Of a stretch of DNA of 51,174 nt, positions 7,616 to 16,000 are shown piece after piece. The DNA is from Bacillota bacterium. Its GTDB lineage: Bacteria > Bacillota > Limnochordia > DTU087. Made by a program: the position numbers and the translations under genes. The DNA lies in the NCBI GenBank assembly GCA_012519025.1, contig JAAYQZ010000043.1, forward strand, positions 1 through 51,174, written 5' to 3'. The notes beneath the pieces are model-generated. The model was not told where the DNA came from and searched no databases. It saw only the letters and a program-made list of their open reading frames with translations. Position 1 is the first letter of the stretch. Each line of letters begins with the position of its first letter.

Positions 7616-8608
7616 TTGAGTGCAAATCTAGTCGAAGATAAATTAACTATTGATGATAATGATGTTGCTTTGGCATTGTTTGGCTGCCGGGATGAAAATC
7701 TTAAAGCTCTTGGCGAGGAACTGGGTGTGAAAATATTCTCCCGGGGTAATTCCATCGGCATCACCGGTTCTAAGAGACAGGTAGCGCTTGCGCAGCGTAT
7801 CTTAGCTGACCTCGTTAAGATGGCGGGGGACAGGCTTGTAACCGACCAAGATGTCAGATATGCGGCCCGGTTGGGTATGAAAGGCGAAAACAGCCAGCTT
7901 ATCCATCTTAAGGGTGATGTAGTGACTATTACTGCCCGGGGCGAGAAAATCAGACCTAAAACCCTTGGACAAAAGCACTATCTTGATGCCATGCGCAAGG
8001 ATCTTGTAGTATTTGGTATTGGTCCTGCAGGCACCGGTAAAACGTATTTGGCAATGGCGATGGCCATCGAAGCTTTGAAAAGGCGGCAGGTAGACCGCAT
8101 CATTTTGACAAGACCGGCTGTAGAGGCGGGGGAACGTTTGGGCTTTTTGCCAGGGGATCTGCAGGAAAAAGTAGATCCTTATTTGAGACCTTTGTATGAC
8201 GCTTTATATGATATCCTGGGAATGGATGTGTTTCGCAGATTCTCAGAAAGGGGAGCTATTGAAGTGGCGCCCCTGGCTTATATGCGGGGCCGGACGTTGG
8301 ACGATTCCTTTGTCATACTTGATGAAGCACAAAATACTACTTCCGAGCAGATGAAAATGTTTCTGACTCGGCTGGGTTTTGGTTCCCGCATGGTTATTAC
8401 CGGTGACATAACACAAGTTGATTTGCCGAAAGGTATTAACTCAGGCCTGTGGGAAGTGCGCAAAGTGCTTAAAAATACAGCCGGGATTAGTGTTGTGAAT
8501 TTAGGCGAAACCGACGTTGTGCGGCATCATCTAGTCCAGCGCATTATTAGGGCTTATGAAGTTTACGAGCAAGGGCAAGGATTGAATGACAATGTATCTG
8601 AGGCCTAA
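7616..8608 (+). CDS. phoH: PhoH-like ATPase
   Basis: PhoH family protein of about 330 residues with a KH-like N-terminal segment and a P-loop ATPase domain: Walker A GPAGTGKT near residue 140, Walker B region VILDEAQN, and the TGDITQVDLP motif. Members are linked to RNA metabolism and to YbeY, which is encoded two genes downstream. TTG at 7616 is preferred over the earlier ATG at 7547, which lies inside yqfD; GGGAGG at 7598-7603 is 12 nt upstream. It overlaps no other gene and follows the yqfD stop directly. Confidence 0.93.
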   Translation: MSANLVEDKLTIDDNDVALALFGCRDENLKALGEELGVKIFSRGNSIGITGSKRQVALAQRILADLVKMAGDRLVTDQDVRYAARLGMKGENSQLIHLKGDVVTITARGEKIRPKTLGQKHYLDAMRKDLVVFGIGPAGTGKTYLAMAMAIEALKRRQVDRIILTRPAVEAGERLGFLPGDLQEKVDPYLRPLYDALYDILGMDVFRRFSERGAIEVAPLAYMRGRTLDDSFVILDEAQNTTSEQMKMFLTRLGFGSRMVITGDITQVDLPKGINSGLWEVRKVLKNTAGISVVNLGETDVVRHHLVQRIIRAYEVYEQGQGLNDNVSEA

Positions 8609-8616
8609 AGACGAGA

Positions 8617-10800
8617 GTGGTGGCTACTTCTATGTCAAAAGATAATAGATTCCAGGCCCTGGGCAAGGTATTTAGTGCCAAGTTCTGGCGGTTTTGGCAA
8701 AAAACCGGCGTCAGGCAGTGGCTGACGGCATTAATCATTTTCGTGGCACTTGTAGGTATTTTGGTGGCAAATCTTATGCCACTCCAGTATGACTTGAAAG
8801 TAGGTCAAGTAAGTCCTAGGGATATAGAGGCACCGCGAACCATTGAAAACAAGTATGAAACGGATCGGCGGCGCAGTAATGCTGTGGAATCTGCCTTAGA
8901 GGAGGCGCGGGCTAATCCGGATAACTATGTCATTGATGGAAAAGCGGCAATATCCGCGGAGGAGAAGCTCTCATTTATTTTCGAACACGCCTCAAGTTTG
9001 CGGGTTCTAGAAGAACCGGGCAACTCCAATATACCTGCGGATAAAGATACCAAAACGCCGGTAGTAAGTCTTAAACAGCGAACAGGGGAACTGCAGGCTA
9101 CTGTTTGGGATGAAGTTGAGGTGGATGTGGACAAACAGTCCGCAGAGGTGCTTTTGACAGCTTCCCGGGAAGATTTTGTGGTAATGGAACAAGCTGCAAA
9201 AACCGTTGCCATTAAAATTTTGAGCAATCACCGCATCAGTCAGGAAAACCGCAGCGAGATCATTAACCGGGCCGGCATGCAGGTTGAGGAGTATGCTTTG
9301 CCTGAACCCGCGCAAAACTGCGTTGTTGAAATGGTTAAAAATGTTATCCGGCCAAATCTCATGTTGGATCAAGACAAGCTGGAAAATGTGAAACGGGTTG
9401 CCGCGGAAGAAGTAGTGCCTGTTATGGTACTGCAGGGTGAAATTGTAGTCCGAAAAGGTGATGTAGTCACCCGGGAGAAACTGCAGATTCTAAAAGATCT
9501 GGGCCTACAAAAAAGGACGGCCGGATATGGCAGGATGCTGGCTGTAGGCGCTTTGATCCTGGGGCTTATGCTTTTGGTGGGAGTCTACCTTTGGCAGCAC
9601 GAACGGGCCATCCTTCAAGATGAAGGATTAATTGCCCTTTTGGGTTTAATTGTTATCATCGCCGCATTTATCTCTAAAGTTCTCAGCCTTATTCCTTGGG
9701 CCGGGACAGGATACCTGATGCCCACTGCCTTTGCTGCCATGCTGGTAACTTTGCTTTTAGATTCACGGCTGGCTGTGATCGTCACCGCGGCATTTTCTTT
9801 AATTGTCGGTGTTATTACTGACGGCAGTTTGAGCTTTGTCGCTGTCTCGCTCTTGGGCGGTGTAACAGCGGTTTTAAGCCTGGGAACGGTGACTCAACGC
9901 TCAGATGTTACCCGAGTGGGCTTTGTAGTGGGCGGTGTCAACCTAGTTAGTATGGCGGCATTTGCTTTTATCAATGAGGATCTTTTCCTGCTTAGAAATG
10001 CCTACCTTGGTTTGGCGAATGGAATTATCTCTGCTATCTTCACAATTGGCTTTTTGCCGTACCTGGAGAATCTTTTCGGTATCACATCATCAATCAAGCT
10101 TCTAGAGCTTTCTAACCCCAACCAGCCTTTGTTAAGGCGTTTGCTGTTGGAGGCACCGGGCACTTATCATCACAGTATCATGGTGGGCAATCTTGCCGAG
10201 GCTGCGGCAGAGGCAGTGGACGCCGATGGGCTCCTGGCCAGAGTCGGGGCCGCATATCATGATATCGGCAAAGTTAAAAGACCATACTTTTTTATAGAAA
10301 ATCAGTTGGGTGGGGATAATCCCCATGATCGCATTTCCCCTTCATTGAGCACATTGATTATTGTTTCTCACGTTAAAGAGGGAGTTGAACTTGCCAAGCA
10401 GCACAAACTACCGGCTGTGCTTACAGACTTTATCAAGCAGCATCACGGCAGTGACTTGGTTCAGTTCTTCTATCGCAAGGCATTGGAAGATGACAAAGAT
10501 GGGTCAGTAAAGGAGATTGATTTTCGTTACCCGGGGCCAAAGCCCCAAAGTAAAGAAACTGCTATTGTCATGTTAGCTGATGCTGTTGAAGCGGCAGTTC
10601 GTACGCTATCTAAGCCAACACCGGGCAGGATTGAAGGTTTGATCAGAAAGATTATTAAAGCCCGACTAAACTCAGGTCAGCTGGATGAGAGCGACTTGAC
10701 TTTGCGGGATCTAGATAAAGTAGCGGAGGCTTTCGCCCAGGTTCTTTCGGGAATTTACCACAGCAGAATAGAGTATCCCGAACTACCGCCGGGGCATTAA
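8617..10800 (+). CDS. pgpH: Cyclic-di-AMP phosphodiesterase PgpH (7TM-HD)
   Basis: Membrane phosphodiesterase of 727 residues (YqfF in Bacillus) that hydrolyses the cell-wall and osmolyte messenger c-di-AMP. Order of parts: one N-terminal membrane segment (about 35-55), a large extracytoplasmic 7TMR-HDED domain (about 60-300), seven membrane helices (about 305-480), and a C-terminal HD domain with TYHHSIMVGN, AAYHDIGK and a later HH..D pattern. Starts at GTG 8617 or 8620 with only a weak site (GACGAGAG); ATG 8632 is possible. The phoH-pgpH-ybeY order is conserved. Confidence 0.94.
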   Translation: MVATSMSKDNRFQALGKVFSAKFWRFWQKTGVRQWLTALIIFVALVGILVANLMPLQYDLKVGQVSPRDIEAPRTIENKYETDRRRSNAVESALEEARANPDNYVIDGKAAISAEEKLSFIFEHASSLRVLEEPGNSNIPADKDTKTPVVSLKQRTGELQATVWDEVEVDVDKQSAEVLLTASREDFVVMEQAAKTVAIKILSNHRISQENRSEIINRAGMQVEEYALPEPAQNCVVEMVKNVIRPNLMLDQDKLENVKRVAAEEVVPVMVLQGEIVVRKGDVVTREKLQILKDLGLQKRTAGYGRMLAVGALILGLMLLVGVYLWQHERAILQDEGLIALLGLIVIIAAFISKVLSLIPWAGTGYLMPTAFAAMLVTLLLDSRLAVIVTAAFSLIVGVITDGSLSFVAVSLLGGVTAVLSLGTVTQRSDVTRVGFVVGGVNLVSMAAFAFINEDLFLLRNAYLGLANGIISAIFTIGFLPYLENLFGITSSIKLLELSNPNQPLLRRLLLEAPGTYHHSIMVGNLAEAAAEAVDADGLLARVGAAYHDIGKVKRPYFFIENQLGGDNPHDRISPSLSTLIIVSHVKEGVELAKQHKLPAVLTDFIKQHHGSDLVQFFYRKALEDDKDGSVKEIDFRYPGPKPQSKETAIVMLADAVEAAVRTLSKPTPGRIEGLIRKIIKARLNSGQLDESDLTLRDLDKVAEAFAQVLSGIYHSRIEYPELPPGH

Positions 10801-10824
10801 AAGTGCTTCTAAGGAGTCGACGTT

Positions 10825-11349
10825 ATGGAAGTAGACATTTTGAACCGGCAAGAGATTGTAGAAGTGACACCTTTTTTGGAGGATTTGCTCCGGCAATCTG
10901 TTCGGGTGTGGTGGGAGTTGGAGGGCAGCGCCGACAGCCCTGAGGTCAGCATCGTTCTTTGTGATCGCGATTTCATTCAACAGTTGAATTCTGAATATCG
11001 AGGTCTAGATGAACCAACCGATGTTTTGTCATTCCCCCAAGCAGAATTTGTTTCGCAAGGAATACCCAAAGAGATCGCCCCGGATCGGGCAGAATCCGGG
11101 GGTGCTTTGTGGCCGCTATCTCCTGTTTTAGACGGGGGGAGGATTATCTTGGGTGATGTTGTAATATCACTGGAAACGGCTTTAAAACAGGCAGAGGCTT
11201 ACGGTCACAGCCTTGAGCGAGAGGTTGTATATTTGCTTATCCACGGGCTTTTGCATTTGTTGGGACTGGATCACGAGACTTTGGAGGACCGCCGGGTCAT
11301 GCGAGAAAAAGAAGAACGGATCTTATCTAGATTAGACCTCAGGCGGTGA
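10825..11349 (+). CDS. ybeY: Endoribonuclease YbeY (rRNA maturation factor)
   Basis: Zinc-dependent endoribonuclease needed for 16S rRNA 3' end maturation and ribosome quality control. The metal motif HGLLHLLGLDH supplies H140, H144 and H150. At 174 residues it is about 20 longer than usual; the extra part is an insert around residues 73-104 between the DVLSFP motif and the GDVVIS strand. ATG at 10825 follows AAGGAG. It lies directly downstream of pgpH and upstream of dgkA. Confidence 0.95.
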   Translation: MEVDILNRQEIVEVTPFLEDLLRQSVRVWWELEGSADSPEVSIVLCDRDFIQQLNSEYRGLDEPTDVLSFPQAEFVSQGIPKEIAPDRAESGGALWPLSPVLDGGRIILGDVVISLETALKQAEAYGHSLEREVVYLLIHGLLHLLGLDHETLEDRRVMREKEERILSRLDLRR

Positions 11350-11366
11350 AAGGAGCCGCATAAGCT

Positions 11367-11729
11367 GTGCAAGCCCGCACTTTCCTGGAAAGCGTAAGAT
11401 TCGCTTTGGCAGGTCTTTGGCATGCCGTTGATACCGAACGCAATATGCGGGTCCACTGTCTTTTGGCAGCGGCAGCGCTCATTTTAGCTTGGGTTGTGGG
11501 TTTTACCCCCCTGGAATGGGCTGTTCTTGTGTTAACTATAACCCAGGTTTTGACAGCGGAACTTTTTAATACTGCCGTCGAGATCACGGTCAATTTAATT
11601 ACCAAGGAGTATCATCCTTTGGCCAAAGCAGCCAAAAACGTTGCCGCTGGTGCTGTTCTGATCAGCTCTTGCGGTGCTTTGGTGGTGGGAGGTGCACTGT
11701 TTCTAACCAGGATCTTTAGCCCTCGTTGA
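11367..11729 (+). CDS. dgkA: Undecaprenol/diacylglycerol kinase DgkA
   Basis: Small integral membrane lipid kinase of 120 residues with three membrane helices. In Gram-positives it mostly recycles undecaprenol to undecaprenyl phosphate for wall synthesis. The motif ELFNTAVE carries E65, N68 and E72, and TERN carries the N-terminal acidic residue. The usual AKD motif near the end of the second helix reads AKN here (K90-N91), replacing an aspartate described as important in E. coli DgkA. GTG at 11367 follows AAAGGAG. The stop codon overlaps the -35 box of the following gene. Confidence 0.92.
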   Translation: MQARTFLESVRFALAGLWHAVDTERNMRVHCLLAAAALILAWVVGFTPLEWAVLVLTITQVLTAELFNTAVEITVNLITKEYHPLAKAAKNVAAGAVLISSCGALVVGGALFLTRIFSPR

Positions 11730-11756
11730 CAAAAATTGGCATGGGCGTATATAACC
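11727..11756 (+). promoter_or_regulatory. sigma-A promoter of the LysM/M23 gene
   Basis: TTGACA at 11727-11732 with TATATA (11749-11754) or TATAAC (11751-11756), 16-18 bp apart. A perfect TATAAT at 11767-11772 has no matching -35. The leader holds a hairpin, GGTGATA (11804-11810) with TATCACC (11834-11840). Confidence 0.65.
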
Positions 11757-11862
11757 GCAGTATGGATATAATAGGGAATAGAAAAGAATTTGCTCTAGGC
11801 AGAGGTGATATCATAAGGGCCCAGGCGGTCCGGTATCACCCTCTGGTGTTACGGAGGTAGTC

Positions 11863-12915
11863 ATGTCAAAATCGATGTTTACTAAAATTGTGGTTGTTTG
11901 CCTAGGTTTCAGTGTTCTCTTAGGTGGTATATTTTTGGAACATGCAAAAGCTGCCGCCGTGCTAAAAGAGGGCATGAAAGGTAAGGAAATTCAAGAGCTG
12001 CAGCAAAAATTGGGGGATTGGGGTTATTCTGTTAAAGCAGATGGTCACTTCGGCCCTCTCACAGTGGAAGTGGTGAAGGCTTTTCAAGCCGCCAACGGGC
12101 TTGCGGTGGATGGTGTAGTGGGTAAGCAGACCTGGGACGCCATTTTGCATCCCACTCTTAACCATAAGGTGAGGCGGGGTGACTCACTCTATCTTTTAGC
12201 AAAACAATATAAGGTGCCCATTGAAGCTATTATGGATGCCAATGATCTGACTGATGAAGTGATTATGGTTGGGTGGGAGCTTACCATCCCCAAGCAGCAG
12301 GTAGTGGCTGCCTTGGCCCAAAAGACCCAATCCGGTATGTCGCAGGGACAAATGCAGTCGGCAAAGTCTGAAGCCCAAGTTTACCAGGTGCGGCCGGGAG
12401 ACAATGCTTCAGTGATTGCCGCCCGTTTCAATACATCGGTTCCGGCCTTGGCAGAAGCCAATCGCCTTTCTGATCCCAACCGGTTGCGGGCAGGTCAAAC
12501 TTTGATTATTCCCGGCTGGAGAAGCAATATGCCGCTGTTTATATGGCCTGTGCGGGGGCGGATCTCCTCTCCTTACGGCTGGCGGGTTCATCCTCTGTAC
12601 AACAACAGGCAGTTTCATGGCGGCATCGATATAGCTGTGCCCTTAGGGACAGATGTAAAAGCGGCGGCTAATGGTAAAGTGATTCGCAGTGACTACATGG
12701 GAGCATATGGATATGGTATTGTAATCGATCACGGGCGAGGAGTGACCACTTGGTATGGACACAACTCCAGGCTTTTAGTCAAAGCCGGTACCCGGGTGAG
12801 ACAAGGGCAAATAATCGCCCGTTCCGGAAGTACGGGCGTAAGCACAGGCCCACACGTGGATTTTCGGATCAAAGTCAATGATGAAACGGTAGATCCACTT
12901 AAGTGGCTACCCTAA
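11863..12915 (+). CDS. Secreted LysM and M23 (LytM) domain protein with altered zinc motif
   Basis: Exported cell-wall protein of 350 residues. Order: signal peptide (1-30), peptidoglycan-binding domain type 1 (about 35-95), two LysM repeats (about 100-145 and 170-215), and an M23 domain (about 225-350). M23 motifs present are FHGGID (H252, D256) and YGH (H300). The final HxH motif reads H-V-D (H331, D333), so one expected zinc-ligand histidine is aspartate. It may be an active endopeptidase with a variant site, or a non-catalytic activator of another hydrolase. ATG follows GGAGG. Close in plan to spore or division-site wall hydrolases. Confidence 0.9.
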   Translation: MSKSMFTKIVVVCLGFSVLLGGIFLEHAKAAAVLKEGMKGKEIQELQQKLGDWGYSVKADGHFGPLTVEVVKAFQAANGLAVDGVVGKQTWDAILHPTLNHKVRRGDSLYLLAKQYKVPIEAIMDANDLTDEVIMVGWELTIPKQQVVAALAQKTQSGMSQGQMQSAKSEAQVYQVRPGDNASVIAARFNTSVPALAEANRLSDPNRLRAGQTLIIPGWRSNMPLFIWPVRGRISSPYGWRVHPLYNNRQFHGGIDIAVPLGTDVKAAANGKVIRSDYMGAYGYGIVIDHGRGVTTWYGHNSRLLVKAGTRVRQGQIIARSGSTGVSTGPHVDFRIKVNDETVDPLKWLP

Positions 12916-12922
12916 AAACTAA

Positions 12923-12945
12923 AGCCCACCTTAGATAGGTGGGCT
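12923..12945. terminator. Terminator between convergent genes
   Basis: Nine-base-pair perfect stem (12923-12931 with 12937-12945), 5-nt loop. A T-rich tract follows on the minus strand (TTTAGTTTTTAG), so it mainly serves the minus-strand HAD gene and may also stop the plus-strand M23 transcript. Confidence 0.75.
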
Positions 12946-12969
12946 CCACAGTAACTGTGCCACTAATGG

Positions 12970-13719
12970 TCATATGTTGAAAAAACTGCGGGCTAAGTTC
13001 CGATCCAAGAACCCAAGATCACTTTCTACCAAAGACTTGCACTTTGTGTGCAGGTCTTGAACTTTATCCTGCTCCAATACACCTCGTTTATACCAATCCA
13101 AAATGTCTTGAAAGGAATCAAATTCCGTATATTTTACTCCCTCCTGCCGGCAGATACCAACAAGCGCATCCTTGGCAAATACTTTATGGGCAACATGGAC
13201 AGGAAAACGGTCACTTACCCCATCACCTATATAGACTATGTAGAAGCCTTGCCGCAAGTAGTGCTTGGCAACGGCGGCTTTACAGACACCACAGAACCTG
13301 CAATCTGGGTTATAGTGAGGAAAAGACAGGGTGAGTTTACTGTTAAAGTCCATCCTGTTGGAGTACACGGGTATTCCTTTGATGTTTTCGCCGCCTAATA
13401 TCCGTTGAATATAGGCACCAAAGCCGTCGCTGACTATGGCGACTGCATCCTGTTTGTTCCTAGCTTCAGCGCACAACACGGCGAATTTAGGATCAATCTC
13501 AGCCTGCGAGACAAGCTGCTCAAATTCTTGACTTGTGGGCGGTGCCTCGCTGTACCAGGCACTGTACAGCTCTTTGGAACCGGCTGCCTTAGCGTTGATT
13601 GCTGTCAAAATATCAGGCGCAATGCGGGGAAAGACAAGTTTAGTTAATATGAGTTCGCCGGTATCCTGTATTCCGATGGTACCGTCAAAATCGCACAGAA
13701 AGGCGATGGGTTGTCGCAT
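12970..13719 (-). CDS. HAD-superfamily phosphatase, MtnX-like
   Basis: HAD subfamily IB phosphatase of 249 residues. Motifs: nucleophile DFDGTI (aspartates at about 10 and 12), IVSDGF with the motif II serine, a lysine in the CKAAVAK segment and acidic motif YIGDGVSD. A CRFCGVCK cysteine cluster resembles that of MtnX, the enol phosphatase of methionine salvage, but no other salvage gene is nearby, so the substrate is open. ATG follows a strong AAGGAGGT site. It is the only minus-strand gene in this part and interrupts the dgkA-cdd order. Confidence 0.8.
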   Translation of the reverse strand: MRQPIAFLCDFDGTIGIQDTGELILTKLVFPRIAPDILTAINAKAAGSKELYSAWYSEAPPTSQEFEQLVSQAEIDPKFAVLCAEARNKQDAVAIVSDGFGAYIQRILGGENIKGIPVYSNRMDFNSKLTLSFPHYNPDCRFCGVCKAAVAKHYLRQGFYIVYIGDGVSDRFPVHVAHKVFAKDALVGICRQEGVKYTEFDSFQDILDWYKRGVLEQDKVQDLHTKCKSLVESDLGFLDRNLARSFFNI

Positions 13720-13774
13720 GATTTACCTCCTTGCGAGTCTAGCCTTGGTAAACGTCGATTTTACTTTCAGATAA

Positions 13775-13803
13775 AGTTTAGTCTACATTGTATGTAAGGT
13801 CAA
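13775..13803 (-). promoter_or_regulatory. Promoter of the HAD phosphatase gene
   Basis: On the minus strand TTGACC (13803-13798), 17 bp, TAAACT (13780-13775). Reasonable sigma-A match, with the gene start about 55 nt downstream. Confidence 0.5.
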
Positions 13804-13844
13804 GGAAGCGGGTAAGTTTCAAAAGATCGGGGACTTTATTTAAA

Positions 13845-13853
13845 TGGTATAGT
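13845..13853 (+). promoter_or_regulatory. Extended -10 promoter of the DUF881 pair
   Basis: TGGTATAGT forms an extended -10 element (TG-n-TATAGT) 46 nt before the first DUF881 start; no clear -35 box. Confidence 0.4.
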
Positions 13854-13899
13854 AAGCAGATTCCACCCGGGCAGATAAGATGAAAGGAAAGTTTAAAAC

Positions 13900-14922
13900 A
13901 TGGGTAAACAGTGGAAAGACAGGATACAGGAACTTAACCTGTGGCTGCTTGTTTTAATTGTAGTTATGGTGGTAAATGTATGGGGTCTAGCCCGAGTTTT
14001 CGGCTTTTCAAGTCCATTGATAGTTGGTGTTGATGCTGTCCGCTCGAGCGCGCTGGCATTAGGTGACTATTATGCAAAACAAGCGAAAGAGTCCGATCTA
14101 GAACAAAATACGGCTTTTAGAAGTGCTCTGGCCAACTACCGATTTGAAGTAGAACAAGCTGTTGGTGAAAAAGCCGTTATACAAGCAGTAGTTGAACACG
14201 GATATGCCGTTGCACAAACCATGGAAAGAGAACTACAGCTGAGGCGGGAACAGATCGCGCTTGATATCGTGGCCGAGGAAGGGCATTTTACTGTCACTTC
14301 CAACGAAGCATTGATAGTTTTACAGCCGACCGGAACAGGTCTGGCTGTAGGCAATGCAGGCGGCATTTTGTCTGACTCAACAGTTCAAAAGTTGGAAACC
14401 GATGCAGAACTGCAGCGGCTGACTGAACCCATCCAGATTCAAATCCAAGATGGGCGGCCCAGGTTGTGCACTTTAGACAGCCGGGCAGGGCAAATTCAAC
14501 TCCTCAGACAAGAATTAAAACAGGTTGAGACTGCTTTATCCGGGGCAAAGGCTGCCGCGGGATTAGCTGAGCTAACAGGGCCGGGACTTTTGATCACGGC
14601 TGCCCCCGGCAGGTCCCAGGCGGTTTTAGATGATATCATAGGATATGATCTTCGAGATATAGTCAATGAACTTTTTGCAGCCGGTGCCAAAGGCATTCAG
14701 ATAGGCCCAGAGCGTCTTATTGCCACAAGTTCCATTCGATCTGTTGGTGATGATGTATTGATCAATCACAGGACAGTGGCTTTAAACCCTTTGGAGATTA
14801 AAGTCGTGGGTGAATCTAATGTTTTGGCAAGTGCCTTGGATCTTATTAAAAGCACCCCTTACTTCAGTCTGGTACTAGATATTGCAGGCAAAGACAGTAT
14901 TACATTGAATGCCCATCCGTGA
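13900..14922 (+). CDS. DUF881 membrane protein, first of tandem pair
   Basis: Protein of 340 residues with one N-terminal membrane anchor (about 13-36), a heptad-like middle region (about 50-110 and 195-215) and a C-terminal DUF881 domain (about 225-335) with TGPGLLI, DIVNELFAAGAKGIQIG and a late NPLEIKVVG strand. DUF881 proteins (YlxW/YlxX of Bacillus) are extracytoplasmic and often lie near division genes; function unknown. ATG follows AAAGGAAAG. The downstream gene is a diverged paralogue 21 nt away, so the two are one transcript. Confidence 0.85.
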   Translation: MGKQWKDRIQELNLWLLVLIVVMVVNVWGLARVFGFSSPLIVGVDAVRSSALALGDYYAKQAKESDLEQNTAFRSALANYRFEVEQAVGEKAVIQAVVEHGYAVAQTMERELQLRREQIALDIVAEEGHFTVTSNEALIVLQPTGTGLAVGNAGGILSDSTVQKLETDAELQRLTEPIQIQIQDGRPRLCTLDSRAGQIQLLRQELKQVETALSGAKAAAGLAELTGPGLLITAAPGRSQAVLDDIIGYDLRDIVNELFAAGAKGIQIGPERLIATSSIRSVGDDVLINHRTVALNPLEIKVVGESNVLASALDLIKSTPYFSLVLDIAGKDSITLNAHP

Positions 14923-14943
14923 GTATCCCTGTGAGGTGTAGAT

Positions 14944-15996
14944 GTGAGGCAAGGCAGTGGGCTCCGGCAAGTGCCCGGATTCCTTCTCGTTATCTGGTTG
15001 ATTCTTATTTGCTTAAATTCCCGGCTGCTCATTGAAGGTAGGGTCCCCGGTCGATTGTCTGAACGGACTGGATGGGAGCGGGTTAATCGAAAGATCGCCA
15101 AAGCCGTTGTTGATATTGCAGGTGAAAAGGTTGCAGCCTCTGGAATGGAAAAAGAACCGGAGGGGCAAAGACTGCTTACCTGGATGAGTAATCTTGGTAA
15201 AGCCGCGGTGACCCATTCTGATTTAGCTGAACTGCTTCACAACGCGGAAAAACTTAGCAGATTCATGGACGAAACAGCGGCTTGCGAAGAACGAGAAGCT
15301 CTGCTTCGGATCGTAGAGGCCGATCCCAAACTCAACCAAAGCGGTTCGAAGTGCTCAGGTGCTGTTTTAATATGTGAACGGGAGTTGTACGGTGAAGACT
15401 TAGTAGATGCAAGTACGGTTCGGAAGATTCACGCGCTGCCAATCGTTCACACAGAAACGGAATTGGTCGCGCTGCAGATCAAGGCAGGCCGACCTACACT
15501 GATATCACCAAAAGATCAAGGGGAATATATTGCCCTTATCCAATTCATGTTAGAGGAGACTAAACAAAAGCTGGAGGAGATAGAAAGAGCATCAGGCCAA
15601 AAAGCAATTGGCGGTGCCGGTGTAATTGTGGAGGCCTTCGATGCCCCCGGCGGTTACTTGTGGGAACAGATAGTGCATGAGCAAGATATTAGGGAAATAG
15701 TGAATTTACTTTATGAGCACGGTGCCAAAGCCGTGGAGGTGGGAGGGGTGAGGCTTGGAAGCCGGGGATGGTTAAAATGTGCAGGTCCGGTTGTGATTGT
15801 TAGCGGTCGTGCTGTGGCAGCCAATCCCATAGTAATCAAAGCGGTAGGCCCTTCTCGGTATTTAGAGGAGAGCTTGAGTGAGCTGCAGGGGAAATTTGCC
15901 CAAACGGGGAAACGATTAGATACCTTTAAAGTTCAGTATTTGGAGCTTAAAGCAGAAACGGATAAGATAGGCAATAAGATGGGTTATGGGGGATAA
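14944..15996 (+). CDS. DUF881 membrane protein, second of tandem pair
   Basis: 350-residue paralogue of the preceding protein: N-terminal anchor (about 8-26), a long variable region (about 40-210), and a C-terminal DUF881 domain (about 220-320) with GGAGVIVEAFD, DIREIVNLLYEHGAKAVEVGG and NPIVIKAVG, followed by a helical tail absent from the first copy. Start is GTG 14944 with GAGGTG 6 nt upstream. Three extra cysteines in the variable region distinguish it. The pair may form a heteromeric envelope complex. Confidence 0.82.
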   Translation: MRQGSGLRQVPGFLLVIWLILICLNSRLLIEGRVPGRLSERTGWERVNRKIAKAVVDIAGEKVAASGMEKEPEGQRLLTWMSNLGKAAVTHSDLAELLHNAEKLSRFMDETAACEEREALLRIVEADPKLNQSGSKCSGAVLICERELYGEDLVDASTVRKIHALPIVHTETELVALQIKAGRPTLISPKDQGEYIALIQFMLEETKQKLEEIERASGQKAIGGAGVIVEAFDAPGGYLWEQIVHEQDIREIVNLLYEHGAKAVEVGGVRLGSRGWLKCAGPVVIVSGRAVAANPIVIKAVGPSRYLEESLSELQGKFAQTGKRLDTFKVQYLELKAETDKIGNKMGYGG

Positions 15997-16000
15997 ATCA

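Noticed and set aside
11757-11862. Possible c-di-AMP (ydaO) riboswitch before the M23 gene
   Set aside because: Such switches often precede wall hydrolase genes, but the leader is only about 100 nt and lacks the conserved purine-rich core; only a simple hairpin is seen.
12970-13719. Firm assignment of the HAD protein as MtnX
   Set aside because: Motifs and the cysteine cluster fit, but no methionine-salvage gene is nearby, so only a family-level name is given.
15986-16000. Earlier ATG for cdd
   Set aside because: It precedes the ribosome site GGGGGAT and lies inside the DUF881 gene.
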